Shown here one piece after another: positions 22,723-34,893 of a DNA stretch of 64,000 nucleotides. Each line of letters begins with the position of its first letter. Position 1 is the first letter of the stretch. The notes beneath the pieces were generated by a model that searched no databases, was not told the origin of the DNA, and was given only the letters and a program-made list of their open reading frames with translations. The stretch is from Cryptomeria japonica (lineage: Eukaryota > Streptophyta > Pinopsida > Cupressales > Cupressaceae): contig NC_081408.1 of assembly GCF_030272615.1 (NCBI RefSeq), positions 614,216,977 through 614,280,976 on the forward strand, given 5' to 3'. A program made the translations under genes and the position numbers.

Positions 22723-24618
22723 ATGCCTGTTACTCGCTCTCAACGAGACAAACAAAGCGAGGCACACGCAGAATCAAGTATGAATCGCAGATTATCAAAT
22801 CCTTTTGAAGTTCCACCCGTAGAAGAACCTGAAATTACTGAAGCCCTTCTTCGGGAATGTCAAGTAAATCCCTCCTTCCAAAAACTTGTCGAAAAGCTCA
22901 TGGAAAATGACAAGGAAAAATATCTGTTGATGCTCACAAGCAAGGGCATTAAACTTCCTGAAGATTTCGACCCAAATCTTTTTCAAACCGGATCTCGGCA
23001 ATATGCATCTCAAGAACAAAACCGAGAAGAAGAAACTCACATACCTGAACAACATAACTTTGAACAACACATTCCAGAACAACGCATACCAGAAATGCGT
23101 ATACCTGAACTAGAAACACCAGAGCAACATATACCATTTACCACTCCTTTTCAGCTGAGAACCAATACAAGGCAAGAACTTTTTCCTCGGCAAGACAATG
23201 CACCCTTGATTTCTCTTACTCAACAAATGCAAATGTTGCAAAGGCAAATACAGGATATGCAACAAGGGACAACAGTGCGGTACTCTTTAAATGAAATCTG
23301 TTCTTATCCATTTAACAGAAGCTTGAACATGGTGTCTTTTCCTCCAAACTCAGATGTTCCCAAATTTGATAAATATGATGGGAAAAGTGATCCCCAGGAT
23401 CATGTTCGAGAATTTTGCACACTAAGCCTTGAATTCGCTCATGATGACACCTATTTGATGAGGTTATTCCCCAGAAGCTTGGGTGGGCAAACTATGGAAT
23501 GGTTATCCAAAATTTCACCACCTGTTAGATCATTTGATGAGTTGGGTAACAAATTCATCACCCACTATTCCTACAACATCCAACATGCCATAACCATGCT
23601 AGATGTTTGCAACACCAAACAAAAGAACAATGAAACATTCATGGCGTTCCTTCAACGCTGGAGACGCATGGTCTCCAGATATCCTCGAGATATTCCTGAA
23701 AAAGAGAAAATGGAAATCTTCATTGATAACTTGAATGGCGAAATGAGTTACAGACTCAAACTTCAATGCATACCATCTTTCGCTAAATTGATTGAAAATG
23801 GCATTCAAGTAGAGGAAGCATGTGTCAAAAAGGGAACACTCAAATTCTACAAGGAAGGAGCAAACTCATCAAACTACAATAACCAAAACAACACCAACTT
23901 TGACAAATCTCGATTTTGGACTCGAAACAAAAACGAAGGCAACAACGAATCACATGATCCCAAATCTAAACAACCAGTGCTTGCATTATCTGGAAATCCT
24001 TAGAACACGAAAAATCCTAAAAATGCTACTCCCAGTGCTAACACATATGCGCAAAACACTGATCAAGGACAATTCAACACAAACAACACCAATGATAATC
24101 AAGGCAAAAACATGAATCTAGGACCTAACAACAATCCACGCAACAACACGAACAATTTCCAAAAGCATATCTTCACACCACTGGGACAATCACTAGAATC
24201 AACATTCAGAGAACTTTTGGCAAACAAGATTCTTTCTTTACCGCCACTCAACAATTATGAACCCCCAATCAAACCACCTTGGTGGAATGATTCACACTAT
24301 TGTGATTTCCATCGCAACAAGGGTCATAGAACAAACGAATGCATGAGATTGAAACACATAATATAGGACATGATTGATCGAGGTGACTTAACGGTCGATG
24401 GTCTCAAAACAAATGGGGATCACGGAGCCTTTAAAAATCCTCTCCCAAATTACAACAAAGATGGAGCGTCTACTTTAGATGATACACGCGGAGCTCGTAT
24501 TAATCACATCTACAACAACACTATCAACCATATATCCACTGAAGATCATCAAGTAAATGTCATCACCATTCGAGATCAGCGTGATCATGAATCTGTCAAT
24601 GTAACAACCCGCACTTAG
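22723..24618 (+). pseudogene. gag: gag of the gypsy element (interrupted)
   Basis: Encodes the capsid-forming protein. The start ATG at 22723 (MPVTRSQRDKQ) follows ORF1 directly. A central retrotransposon gag domain (about 23320-23830) contains KFDKYDGKSDPQDHVREF, TMEWLSK and FLQRWRRMVSRYP. Before it lies a degenerate PEQHIP-type repeat (about 23040-23135). The nucleic-acid-binding motif is CDFHRNKGHRTNEC (about 24301-24342), a Cys-His knuckle variant typical of Tat and Athila elements. In-frame TAG stops at 24001-24003, 24364-24366 and 24616-24618 interrupt it. All three can come from CAG. The frame is otherwise unbroken and continues into the protease. Confidence 0.88.
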
Positions 24619-24627
24619 AAATATGTC

Positions 24628-25440
24628 TTGAAAGGACATACTAAACCTGTAACCACCACACCAAAAATCCAATATGACTTGGTTAGCCAAATACGCAAGA
24701 CTCCAGCTCAGATATCTATCCTGGAATTATTGAAATTATCACCCAAGCACAAAGACATATTAGAGCAAGCATTATTGGATACAAATGTACCTCAAAATTT
24801 GGATACAGATAGATTTCAAGCCATGGTCGCCCATATGACAGGACCTCATAACCTCACCTTTTTAGAGAACGACAATGCTTCCTTGATCCATCCACATAAT
24901 ACTCCTCTCCATATTGAAGTCATTGTTTGTAAACACCGAGTCAAAAGAGTCCTAATAGATGGAGGAGCTGGCCTTAATATATGTACTTTAAAGCTTATCC
25001 GTGCATTAGGTTTCTCAGAAGAATCTATTGACCCTTGCAAGAAAATTACCATAAAGGCATATGATGATGAGGAAAGGTCCTCTAAAGGCACAGTGATATT
25101 ACCTATTCAAGTAGGCCCAGTACAAAAGGATACTATTTGTCAAGTCTTAGATATTGATCTAACCTACAATATTTTGTTAGGACCACCCTGGATACATGAA
25201 ATGCAAGCAGTACATTCTACATATCACCAGTGTGTCAAGTTTCCTTATAATGGACAAGAAATCTCCATATCAGCTGATCACAATCCATTTCAACATTGTA
25301 ATGCAATGGGGGCAGCCCAGGAGAGTTTGGTTCCTCATAATAGAGAAAAATAGCAATTTTCAACATCAGATCCACAAATAGCAAAATCCAACTCCTTATG
25401 GGGAGACTTCAATCAGAAAATACAAATCAAAGACCAAGGC
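24628..25440 (+). pseudogene. Aspartic protease region of pol
   Basis: Same frame as gag. The fold-specific core is at about 24910-25220: RVLIDGGAGLNICTL (active-site D-G-G in place of D-S/T-G, as in many Tat/Athila proteases) and later YNILLGPPWIHEM. It would cut the gag-pol polyprotein within the particle. A TAG at 25351-25353 follows the domain. Confidence 0.82.
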
Positions 25441-26892
25441 ATGGGAGAATACTCTTTGGAGCCTTTATGTTTGGCAAAATTGTCAACCTCACCTAGATCG
25501 CATGGTTTGCCTACTACATCAACACAACTAGCTACTCAGCCCATCACTAAATTTGATGGTACCTTCATCCAATTGGGTACTCTAGCACATGAATCAGAAG
25601 ACAAAGATGTTCTTAGCTGGTTATACAAAGATGAAGAAGAAAATCATAGAGCAGCTACTCTGGACATTGTTCTACCAACACACATGTATGGAAAAGGCTA
25701 CTTAATCATGAAGCAAATGGGATATGGCGGTAAAGGACCTATTGGCAAACGCAAAGAAGGAGTCACTGAACCTATAGATCTTCCTTCACAACCTAGCAGA
25801 AACAAAGCAGGATTGGGTTTTAAACTCACGTTCCTATTGAAACGGCCGCCTCACCTACCTATCAAACCTCAATGGAAAGTAAAGACACCGTACAAAGAAG
25901 AATCCTGGCAGGAAGCACTTTTTGAATCAGCAGAAACAATCTGCAAGGCACGGGAACGTCAAGATCATAAGTTACATCAGGAAAAACTTCTAAGTCATAA
26001 GAAGGCCCTATCTGCAGCAGTAGCTCATATTCAAACACCAATATCTCAAGATCAAATCAGGTCATCTCCAAATACCGTTATTCCTCCCCGAAAAAGCACA
26101 GTCTATGAACAAAGCCAGCAAGTAGAAGATGGATCTGATACAGAATCTACAAAAACCATCAAAATGGTATCCATCATCAAAGATTTGTTTTCACCATACA
26201 ACACACCTGTTTACAGCACAGATAGAATCTGGGATGATGCCTATGAGACAGATTCCAATGAATATGAATGGGGTACCTGCTCCAATGCTACTACTGATAT
26301 CCTGGATGATACTGATTCTATATCCCTTTCTCAGGAAGAACATAACGCAGAGGATAGACCTCTTAAATTTGGACCGCAACATATCTATGACGCTCAGGAA
26401 AGTGAACAGAAACATTATGAACAAGTCTATGTGGAAGATGATACCATCGAGGACCTCGATGAAATCCTAAATTTCTTTAAACCCAAAAACCATCACGATG
26501 AAAACTCTATCCTAACACTTACGGTAGCTGAACTTGATCCACCAAACAATTCCTTACCACTTGTCTTTCTTGACCTCATCGACTGGGACGAACCGGAAAC
26601 AAATGATATACCTATTTTCCCAGATGATGCATCTATTGTCCATTACCTATGTACCGTAAATCCGGAAATAGGCTCTACCAGTGAATGAAATAATGATATC
26701 TGTCAATCAGGGAGTGCCAAGTCTCTCAGTCGCAAAAATGCACCAAATAACGAATCTAATGCTGAAAACTAGTCAATGGCAGCTCTAGATCATAAAAAAG
26801 TAAAAATAAAGGACGCATCGGAGGGTGAAAACCTTTTTAAGGCACCAAACGATGGGAGACTTGACACTCTTCCTGAGCACTTTCATGAGTGA
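25441..26892 (+). pseudogene. Protease-RT linker with a G-patch-like segment and acidic spacer
   Basis: Same frame continues. At about 25700-25830 the sequence MKQMGYGGKGPIGKRKEG, followed by NKAGLGF, matches the glycine pattern of a G-patch, an RNA-binding motif also known downstream of protease in some retroelements. The rest (about 26100-26690) is acidic and low in recognised structure. Stops: TGA 26686-26688, TAG 26770-26772 and TGA 26890-26892, all explicable as CGA or CAG changes. Confidence 0.65.
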
Positions 26893-27954
26893 TTGCCCAT
26901 ATTGATTGAGCCTACTCAATCAATCAACATTGGTACCACAGAAGCAGCCAGAAATATACATCTTGTAGAATCTCTGACAGAGGAAGAAAGATCGGCATTC
27001 ATCATCTTCTTTAAAGAACAGCAAATCAACTTTGCTTGGTCATATGCTGATATGCCCGGAGTAGATCCACACTTAATCATGCATCACTTGTCCATCTCTA
27101 CAGGAGTTAAGCCAGTCAAGCAAAAGCTACGAAAGATGAATCCACAGGTGGCACTTATGGTCAAAACTGAACTAAAGAAATTATTAGACGTCGGATTCAT
27201 CCGACCCATTGACTATGCAGAATGGATATTCAATATCGTTCCAATATCAATACCGGATGGTAGTATCAGAATATGCACTGACTTCAGAGACGTCAACAAA
27301 GCTTGTCCAAAAGATGACTTTCCTCTGCCAAGTATCGACATAATTGTAGATCTCACAGTAGGTCATGCAATGCTCTAACTAATGGATGGTTTCTCAGGCT
27401 ATAACCAAATCAAGATAGCTCCTGAAGATCAAGATAAAATAGCATTCACCTATCCTTGGGGGACGTACTATTGGAATGTTATGCTTTTCGGCTTAAAGAA
27501 TGTAGGGGCCACTTATCAAAGAGCAATGACCACAATATTCCATGACATGATGCACACATTTATGGAAGACTGTGTGGATGACTTACTAGCTAAATCCTTC
27601 ACCAGAGCAGCACATCTTGGCATCCTAACAAAGATTTTTGATCGATTGGAGAATTTCCAAGTCAGGCTTAACCCTAAGAAGTGTGTCTTCGGGGTTACCT
27701 CAGGCAAGTTACTAGGCTACATAGTCTCAGCTAAGGGTATTGAAGTTGATCCAACAAAGGTACAAGCCATTATGGAAATGCCACCACCACAGAATATTAG
27801 TCAACTCAGATCTCTACAAGGACGACTTCAATCAATCCGGCGATTCATCGCTCAGCTAGCAAATAAAAGTCTACCATTTAACCATTTGCTACATAAAAAT
27901 GTACCATTCAAATGGGAGGCTAAGTGTGCAGAATCTTTTTATCAAATCAAATAG
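26893..27954 (+). pseudogene. Reverse transcriptase region of pol
   Basis: Would copy element RNA into DNA. Motifs in order: LRKMNPQVALMVKTEL and GFIRP (about 27126-27210), RICTDFRDVNKACPKDDFPL (about 27270-27330), LMDGFSGYNQIKIAPEDQ with the first catalytic Asp (about 27382), FGLKNVGATYQRAM, and CVDD at about 27574, where the usual Tyr of YVDD is Cys. Interrupted by TAA 27376-27378 immediately before the catalytic block and by TAG 27952-27954. The frame is unchanged across both. Confidence 0.9.
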
Positions 27955-30192
27955 TACCTGATGAATCCACCAGTTCTAGTACCACCAGTCGCCGGAAAGC
28001 CACTTATTCTATATATCTCAACAACAGATATTTCACTGGGGGCATTATTGGCACAAGAAGATCAACAAGGAAAGGAACGCGCCATATACTACATCAGTAG
28101 AACATTGAATGGCTATGAGCTCAATTATACCTTTATTGAAAAGGTTTGCCTAACAGTGGTCTTTGCATCTCAGAAGTTCCGACATTACATGCTAGCACAC
28201 ACCATCAAGCTAGTTGCAAAAATTGATCCTCTCAAATATCTACTTAGCAAGGCAGCTCTTACAGGCCGATTGGCTAAATGGGTCATGATTCTCAGTGAAT
28301 TCGACATCCAATACACAGAAAGACGAGCCATCAAAGGACAAGTTATTGCAGATCAGTTGGCCGAAGCACCGCTACCAGGCAAACAAACCATGGAGGTTGA
28401 ATTTCCAAACAGGGACGTTCTTGCTCTTTCTACTAAACAATGGATCCTATACTTTGATGGATCCTATACTCAACATGGTTCAGTTGCCGGCATTCTGTTC
28501 ATCACTCCTGAAGGACACACTATGCCAAAATCATACAGACTTATGTTTCCATGCACAAATAATGTGGCTAAATATGAAGCACTGGTCATAGGCATCAAAA
28601 TGGTCGTAGAATGGAAAATCACAGAGTTAAAAGTCTATGGAGACTCACAACTGGTCATTAATCAAATCAATAACAACTATCAGACAAAGGACGACAAGCT
28701 ACTACCCTACAAACGAATGGTGGATGACTTCAAACAGTATTTTGTGCACATCACCTTCGAGCAAATACCAAGGTTGAACAACAAAGCAGTCGATTCAATG
28801 GCTACAATCGCTTCGCTACTACAAATTCCTGAGCAACAGAGTCGTTATGAGTTCCTAGTAGAGCAACTGTTCTCCCCCTCCTATGACCACTCTGAATCCC
28901 ATGTTATCTATGCCTTGACTGGTTCAGGTTCTCCGTTATATGGACCACTATACGACTACCTCAAGCATAATATCTTACCCATTGACCAATCCCATAACCA
29001 AAAACGTAACTTTATCCGACAAGCTACCCGTTATACCCTTACCGCTAATACTCTATATCATCGAGGTCTCGATGGTACTCTTCTTTGTTGTCTTGATCGT
29101 AATGATTCCGATTTGGCTTTACACGAGCTTCATGAAGGTATTTGTGGCACACATTCAAGCGGCACTACTCTTGCTAAAAAGCTTCTAAGGATGGGATACT
29201 ACTGGCCTACAATGGAGAAAGATTCATATCACTTTGCCAAGAAATGTCCTAAATGCCAAATCCATGGTAATCTAATACATGCACCAGCACAGGAACTGCA
29301 GCCCTTTACAACATCCTGGCCCTTTTGTCAGTGGGGACTGGACCTAGTTGGCAAAATTCATCTGTCATCTTCAAATGGACACAAGTTCATTATAACAGCA
29401 ACAGAATACTTTACTAAATGGATAGAAGCAGTTCCCATGACCATGGTGACCTGGAAACAAATTGCCTCTTTTATCCTCAATTATTTGATCTGCAGATATG
29501 GTATTCCAAGTTCAATCATCACAGATAATGGACGGCCCTTCAAAAATCAAGATGTCCAAGAACTATGTGAAAAATTCAAAATCCAACATAGGTTCTCTAC
29601 ACCATATTACCCACAGGGAAATGGTCAAGCAGAAGCATCTAACAAGACAATACTGAAAATCCTCAAGAAAATAGTGAATGATGCAGGCAAAGATTGGCAT
29701 GTACAACTCAATCCAGCACTTTGGGCATACAGGACCAGCATCCGCACACCTACAGGAGCAACACCATATTCATTGGTATATGGATCAGAGGCTATTTTAC
29801 CCCTGGAGGTAGAGATCCCATCTCTCAGAGTCTCTTTGAAAGGCTTAATCCCAGATGAAGAGTATCGAGTTAATCATCTACAAGAACTTGAGCTATTGGA
29901 TGAAAGACGCCAACATGCTTATACTCATCTCAAAGCATATCAGCAACGCATGTGCAGGAGCTACAATCACAAGGTCATTCCCCGCAACTTCAAGATTGGT
30001 GACCTAGTCCTTAAAGAAAATCCAAGAAATCAGCAAGATCGAGAAAAGAAAGGGAAATTTGAACCTAACTTGTTGGGTCCCTATGTTATCATATCCGTTT
30101 ATGGATCAGGTGCTTATCAGCTAACAAATTCTGAAGGAGATATGCTCGACGAACCAACTAACAGCATCCATCTGAAAAGGTACTGTACTTAA
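27955..30192 (+). pseudogene. RNase H, second RNase H and integrase of pol
   Basis: Open without stops for 743 codons. A first RNase H (about 27960-28370) is degenerate at the catalytic start (ISTTDISLGALLAQ). A second RNase H (about 28435-28800) keeps all acidic residues: YFDGSY, KYEALVIG, YGDSQLV and NKAVDSMA. This doubling marks the Tat lineage. Integrase follows (about 29115-30180): HELHEG...THSSG and CPKCQ zinc motif; catalytic Asp in WGLDLVG, Asp in IITDNGRPF and Glu in GNGQAEASNK; then a GPY-type module (KFEPNLLGPYVI). It ends TAA at 30190-30192. This half looks intact, but it is read only after the upstream stops. Confidence 0.92.
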
Positions 30193-30267
30193 AGTAGCCT
30201 AGTGCACGGAAAAAGCCCACAACAAACCAAAAAAACCAAAAAAAAAAAACAAATCCAAAAAAAGCAA

Positions 30268-30299
<32 letters not shown>

Positions 30300-31192
30300 A
30301 AAACAAAGGGTGAAAACCTGGTAAACAGGCACCCTTGTGAAAGAACGGCTCCTCTATCTATTTCCATACCATGTTGTCCATACAAACACTATCGGCCATC
30401 GCCCGACACTTAGTAAATATCCATTCAGGACATACTTAGCATAGTCAATATCCTGATTTATCTATAAATATCCTCCTACCACTAAAACACCATGGCTTGG
30501 AATCACTGTATGTATTCACATCGAAAGGCACACTCAACAAGGGGCATATAAATCATATCAATATTGCAACCACTCAAGACATCAAGACTAAATGCAAAAC
30601 TCACCAGCATGACATCCAACAAACAACTATGCTTCATCGCAAAAACCACAACAAAAAAAACAAACACGAAAATATCAAGGATGGATGATTTTCTGAAGTA
30701 CTGAATGTTGCACTATAGCATAAAATCTTAACTAGTTTTGCATTTTGAACTTTGTGCATTATTGGATTCTCTTCCTTGTCTCACTAAATGCTTCACAGCT
30801 AGAGATCGTGGGGAACTTCCAATATTTTCTTAGTCTTCTATCTAGGAGGCGATCACTTGTACTGTGTGAATACTTGCCTCGAGACGTGATACATCGAATA
30901 TCACTGAAGGCTTCCTTCCACTTCACACATACAAATGATCAAATCTTGTTTATTTACGCAATACGCACTCAGGTCATCCTGGTTCAATTATACCTTGACG
31001 CTTGTGCTATCTTGCAAAATCAAATATCATGTAAATTTTTCTCAGGTCATTATGGTTCCATTATACCATTATGCTTGTATAAATTTTCAACATATCCTAA
31101 ACAAATCAATGCTCAGTGATGATATTTACAAAGAAAGCAAAAAAAAAATGGTTATATCGGATGGCAAATACAGAATGAGGGATGCTCCAAAA
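30193..31192. other. A-rich region after integrase
   Basis: Starts with a purine tract at about 30226-30310 made of A runs interrupted by C and G. The rest to 31192 is AT-rich with no supported gene. The short open stretches here show no domain. Confidence 0.5.
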
Positions 31193-31280
31193 ACAATTAG
31201 TTGCATATCATTTTACAATTAGTTGCATATCATTTTACAATTAGTTGCACATCATATTACAATTAGTTGCATACACATCA
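31193..31280. repeat. 22-bp tandem repeat, about four copies
   Basis: Unit ACAATTAGTTGCATATCATT plus two T, at 31193, 31215 and 31237, with a decayed fourth copy from 31259. Confidence 0.85.
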
Positions 31281-31483
31281 TTCCATATCATTTAACATCA
31301 TTTACATATCACGGTCCATTTAGCAGCATAAATCAAACATACATCTCATTTTCAAGATACATCTTACAGCATATAAAAAGCATACATCCTGCATCATACA
31401 TCTTACATCATATATTTAAGCATTGCCTCATCACATAAAATAAATACATCCATATCAACACATCATATGATCAAAAATGGTGC

Positions 31484-31484
31484 C

Positions 31485-31552
<68 letters not shown>
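31484..31552. repeat. (AT) microsatellite, about 69 bp
   Basis: Pure AT dinucleotides within the 3' part of the gypsy element. ORFs through it are Tyr-Ile runs and were ignored. Confidence 0.95.
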
Positions 31553-31555
<3 letters not shown>

Positions 31556-31800
31556 AAAACTGATCAAAATGTACAAAATGTGTCCACACACTGTGTCCAG
31601 TACAACAAATAACAAACTGCTCAAAAATACAACAGAGACCCTGTCTCTCAAGTATGACTATCTCCTGACAGAGATGGTCTCGCTCCAGCTGCACCAGCCC
31701 CTGGATCTCCAGAAGGGTCCTATCTCGCTCTAGATACACTCGCCCCTGGATCTCCAGGAGGGTCCTGTCTCACCGGCCCTGTCACACCTCGGCTCTCGGA

Positions 31801-33605
31801 TCATGTCCCAGTGGTTCGAGATCGACTCGATCTTGACTGTGCAAAATTCTCCACTCGCCGATCTCGGGGTACTGCAGCCTCATAATGCCGCCTATAATAC
31901 TCAACCTCCTGCACTCTCCGTGTCAGCTCTCTAAGGGTGTCTCTCAATGGACCACCCGCCGCTGCTCTCTGCACACTCGCCAAGGCCTCCTCCGCTCGTC
32001 CTCGCTGCTCTATCTCAGTATCTCTCTCAGTGGTCAACTGAGAAATCTGTCGCTGATAGGTCAAAATCTACGCCTGCAGCTGCTGAACGGTAATCTGCAA
32101 GGTCCAGATCTGTGCATCCTCCACATGACCTGGCACTCAAACCCGCAGTGGTACCTATGCTGGAGGAACCCCTCCCACTCGCCCTGTCCTCGATACTGGA
32201 GGTGGGAGTATATCTACCCTCCTCCTCTGTGCTGGTCTAACCATCTCCTCCTCACCCCCCACTGCAGCCAGCACCTCCATCACTCTCCCCTCTCTCCCGG
32301 CTCTGATAGCCAATCCTCCTCTCCCCCTCTCAATCCTCCCCTGTCATACCGCTCTCTCCACACCTCTACCTCCCCGCCTCCCTCTAGCTCCTCTACCTCC
32401 TCCATCATCTCCATCATCTCCCTCATCTCCCCCGTCTCCCTCCTCCCCATCCAAGTCAAACACTGGCCTCATCTCCTCTGGATATGAGATCCTCGCCACT
32501 GCCCGCGCAGCAAACAAACGGGCGAACTCATCTATCATCCCGGCGTCCTGAATCTCTAGGGCATAGTCCCAGATCTGCCCAGCTATCCCCACAAACTCCT
32601 CCACAGCCACCGCACTATCAATAGTCGGCCCCCAATCGGCCACATCCTGTTGCCTCCGTGCATACAAGCACGCTCCCTGAGGAATCCCCTGCTGGCGTCC
32701 GAACTGTCACAAAACTCGGGTCACCACAAACCGCTCAATAACGAACGGGGTCCTCCCAATCAGATATCGGGTCATAAAAAAAAGGGCATCTCTAGCCCAT
32801 CCTCCGCCCATACCTCGCAACCTGTATATGGTCTCCAGTTGACCGTATCTATATCATCGAAAACCCTCCTCCAATGCTCTAGCTTGCCCAGCTTACGCTG
32901 GACAACTAGACCTCTATAACCGTAGGCATATGCTGCACCTACGGGTCTGTCTCTATCTGCTAGTGGCCTAGCTACTGGAATGTGCTCCCAGCACCATACA
33001 TGTAATAGGGTCACTCCTACTGACAAGCTACTATAACCGAGGTATACTACCTCATGTAAACTCTTGTATAAATGAGCCAGCATCGCTGACCCCCATGCAA
33101 ACCTCCTCCCCTGTGTAACCATCTCCTCCAACACCAGTCCCCATCCCACCGAGAATCCCTTTAACCTGCGATCAGGACAAAGGAATCCCCCAATGAATCC
33201 TGCCAGTACATATGGCAGCGGTGCATACCCCAAATCCAAAAACTCCTGCCAAGGGATCTCATACCCACAAACTGTGTCATCCTGAAAAATGCGGCGCAGT
33301 GTCTCTATGCCGCCCTCCTCTAACTGCTCATAGGGAAGTAGTGCCCCTACTACAGGAATCCGCAAAATCCGGTAGCAATCCTCCGGTGTCACTGTCATCT
33401 CTCCTATGGCAAAATGAAAGGTGTTCGTATCACTATGCCACCTCTCTGCCAACGCTGTCAAAAGCCCCCGGTTCACAGTGAACTGAGGCATATCCAGAAG
33501 TGAGGTCAATCCACATCTCTCTATGATATCCAAATCTGCCTGTGACAGTCTCGGTATCAACGTCCATGGTCTCGGGAATCTCTCCCTTGACTGAACAACC
33601 CCCAA
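31801..33605 (-). pseudogene. Antisense ORF with plant mobile domain (PMD) and coiled-coil tail
   Basis: Lies between integrase and the 3' LTR on the opposite strand. The N-terminal 270 residues (33605-32772) match the plant mobile domain of MAIN/MAIL-type and transposon proteins: GLTSLLDMPQF, LLTALAERW, TFHFAIGEMTVTPEDCYRIL, RVLRQFG. The frame ends in a T8 run (about 32775-32782). One extra T restores the reading into RVL-stop-QFGRQQGIP (TGA 32707-32709, likely from CGA). It then passes an acidic and Arg-Gly-rich stretch (32460-32350), more stops, and a coiled coil (32064-31801). No ATG is found at the start; a TGA lies just upstream. Tat-lineage elements are known to carry antisense extra ORFs here. 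The function is unknown. Confidence 0.75.
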
Positions 33606-33750
33606 TCACTCCTATCAAAACAAACAAAACATATCCAATATCAGTTTCCACATCCACACAAAGATATCAAAATCAAACTTACATCAACAACATGAAACAA
33701 TTTGCTCATCTACAATCAAGTTCAAAAAAAAAACTATCATTTCATATCAA

Positions 33751-33929
33751 CTTGTAACACAACTCAAATTCTCAAAAACCATATCAAAACTTGTAAAACA
33801 ACTCAAGTACCAACATCACATAAACTTGTAAAACAACTCAAGTTTCCCACCCATATCAGCTTGTAAAACAACTCAAGTTTCCAACCCATATCGGCTTGTA
33901 ACACAACTCAGGCTTTCACATACATTGAA
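33751..33929. repeat. 35-39-bp repeat, five copies
   Basis: The motif CTTGTAAAACAACTCAAGTT and variants start at 33751, 33790, 33825, 33860 and 33895, the last four at exactly 35-bp spacing. The unit is partly palindromic (ACTTG...CAAGT). It lies upstream of the antisense ORF. Confidence 0.85.
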
Positions 33930-34114
33930 CTTGAAACAGAACACGCAACTACATCATTTTTTTATCAACACAACAGATTGATATCTATATTTAACTTGAA
34001 AACTCGCAAATCAAAACAAGTTATACAAACACTCATATTGGGTAAATTCATCAAAACACGACAGGCAAACAAAACAAATTTTCAACTCGGACAAAACTGC
34101 AAAATTTTTCAGAT

Positions 34115-34575
34115 GCACTAAAACAGAACTTCAATGCGCTAAATCACCCCCACGCGCTAGGCTGTCTCTCCTACGCGCTAATCTACCTATTCTATGCACT
34201 AGACTCTGTCTACGCGCTACTCTTGTCCTCAATTGCGCTACCTAGCCTGTCCTATGCGCTAGACTCTGTCTACGTGCTAATCTATCACTCCTAGGCGCTA
34301 CCCGTTTATCCCTATGCGCTAGGTTAGTCCTACGTGCTAAACCCCCTTCCCTATGCGAACCTCGGTGGCTCCTATGCGCTAGGTCACACCTACGCACTAC
34401 CCTGTTGACGCGACGCGCTACCCAACACTTTATATGCGCTAGTCTCCATGCATGCACTAACCTAAAAGTTTTATGCGCTAGCCTATAGTTTTTTGACGCA
34501 ACCCCTAAATTTAAACTTGATGCGCTACTTCACACTTCCCATGCGCTACTGTGGACCTTAGACGCGCTAAAATGT
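34115..34575 (-). repeat. Inverted array of AGCGCAT / AGCGCGT motifs in the 3' region
   Basis: About 22 copies of ATGCGCTA or ACGCGCTA (reverse complement of the 5' leader motif) with 18-28-bp spacing, all in one orientation. Read on the minus strand they are TAGCGCAT/TAGCGCGT and precede the antisense ORF, mirroring the position of the 5' arrays before gag. The minus-strand ORF at 34242-34457 (Arg- and His-rich) is a product of the repetition. Confidence 0.85.
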
Positions 34576-34893
34576 AACACCCGAACTTTGCAATTCAAAA
34601 AATGACCAAAAACGACAAAACAAAAAATCAAAAAGGGGTCAAAAACGTTGACTTACTAGTGGTCCATGCACTACAGGTCTCCGGTACCTCCGAACGCGCT
34701 CAAAACGGTGTCTGTGATAAGAAATCGGCATTTTCTCTCCAGAGCAAACTCTCTTTCTTCACAATCCACAAAGCACAAATGAACCTAAATCAACCCCTCA
34801 ATCCCTTTTATAGGCGGAAAATGAAATTAGGGTTAGCCGACTGGACCTGTAATATGGTCGCGGTCTCCCCTATACCAAAACAGTTGTAACTTA

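Noticed and set aside
22795-25091. Several minus-strand ORFs within gag and protease
   Set aside because: They lie antisense to gag-pol, whose domains are unambiguous.
31463-31733. ORFs on both strands across the second AT microsatellite
   Set aside because: Same artefact: Tyr-Ile runs, with no domain.
34242-34457. Arg/His-rich minus-strand ORF (LAHR-type periodicity)
   Set aside because: Product of the inverted motif array. No start context or domain.
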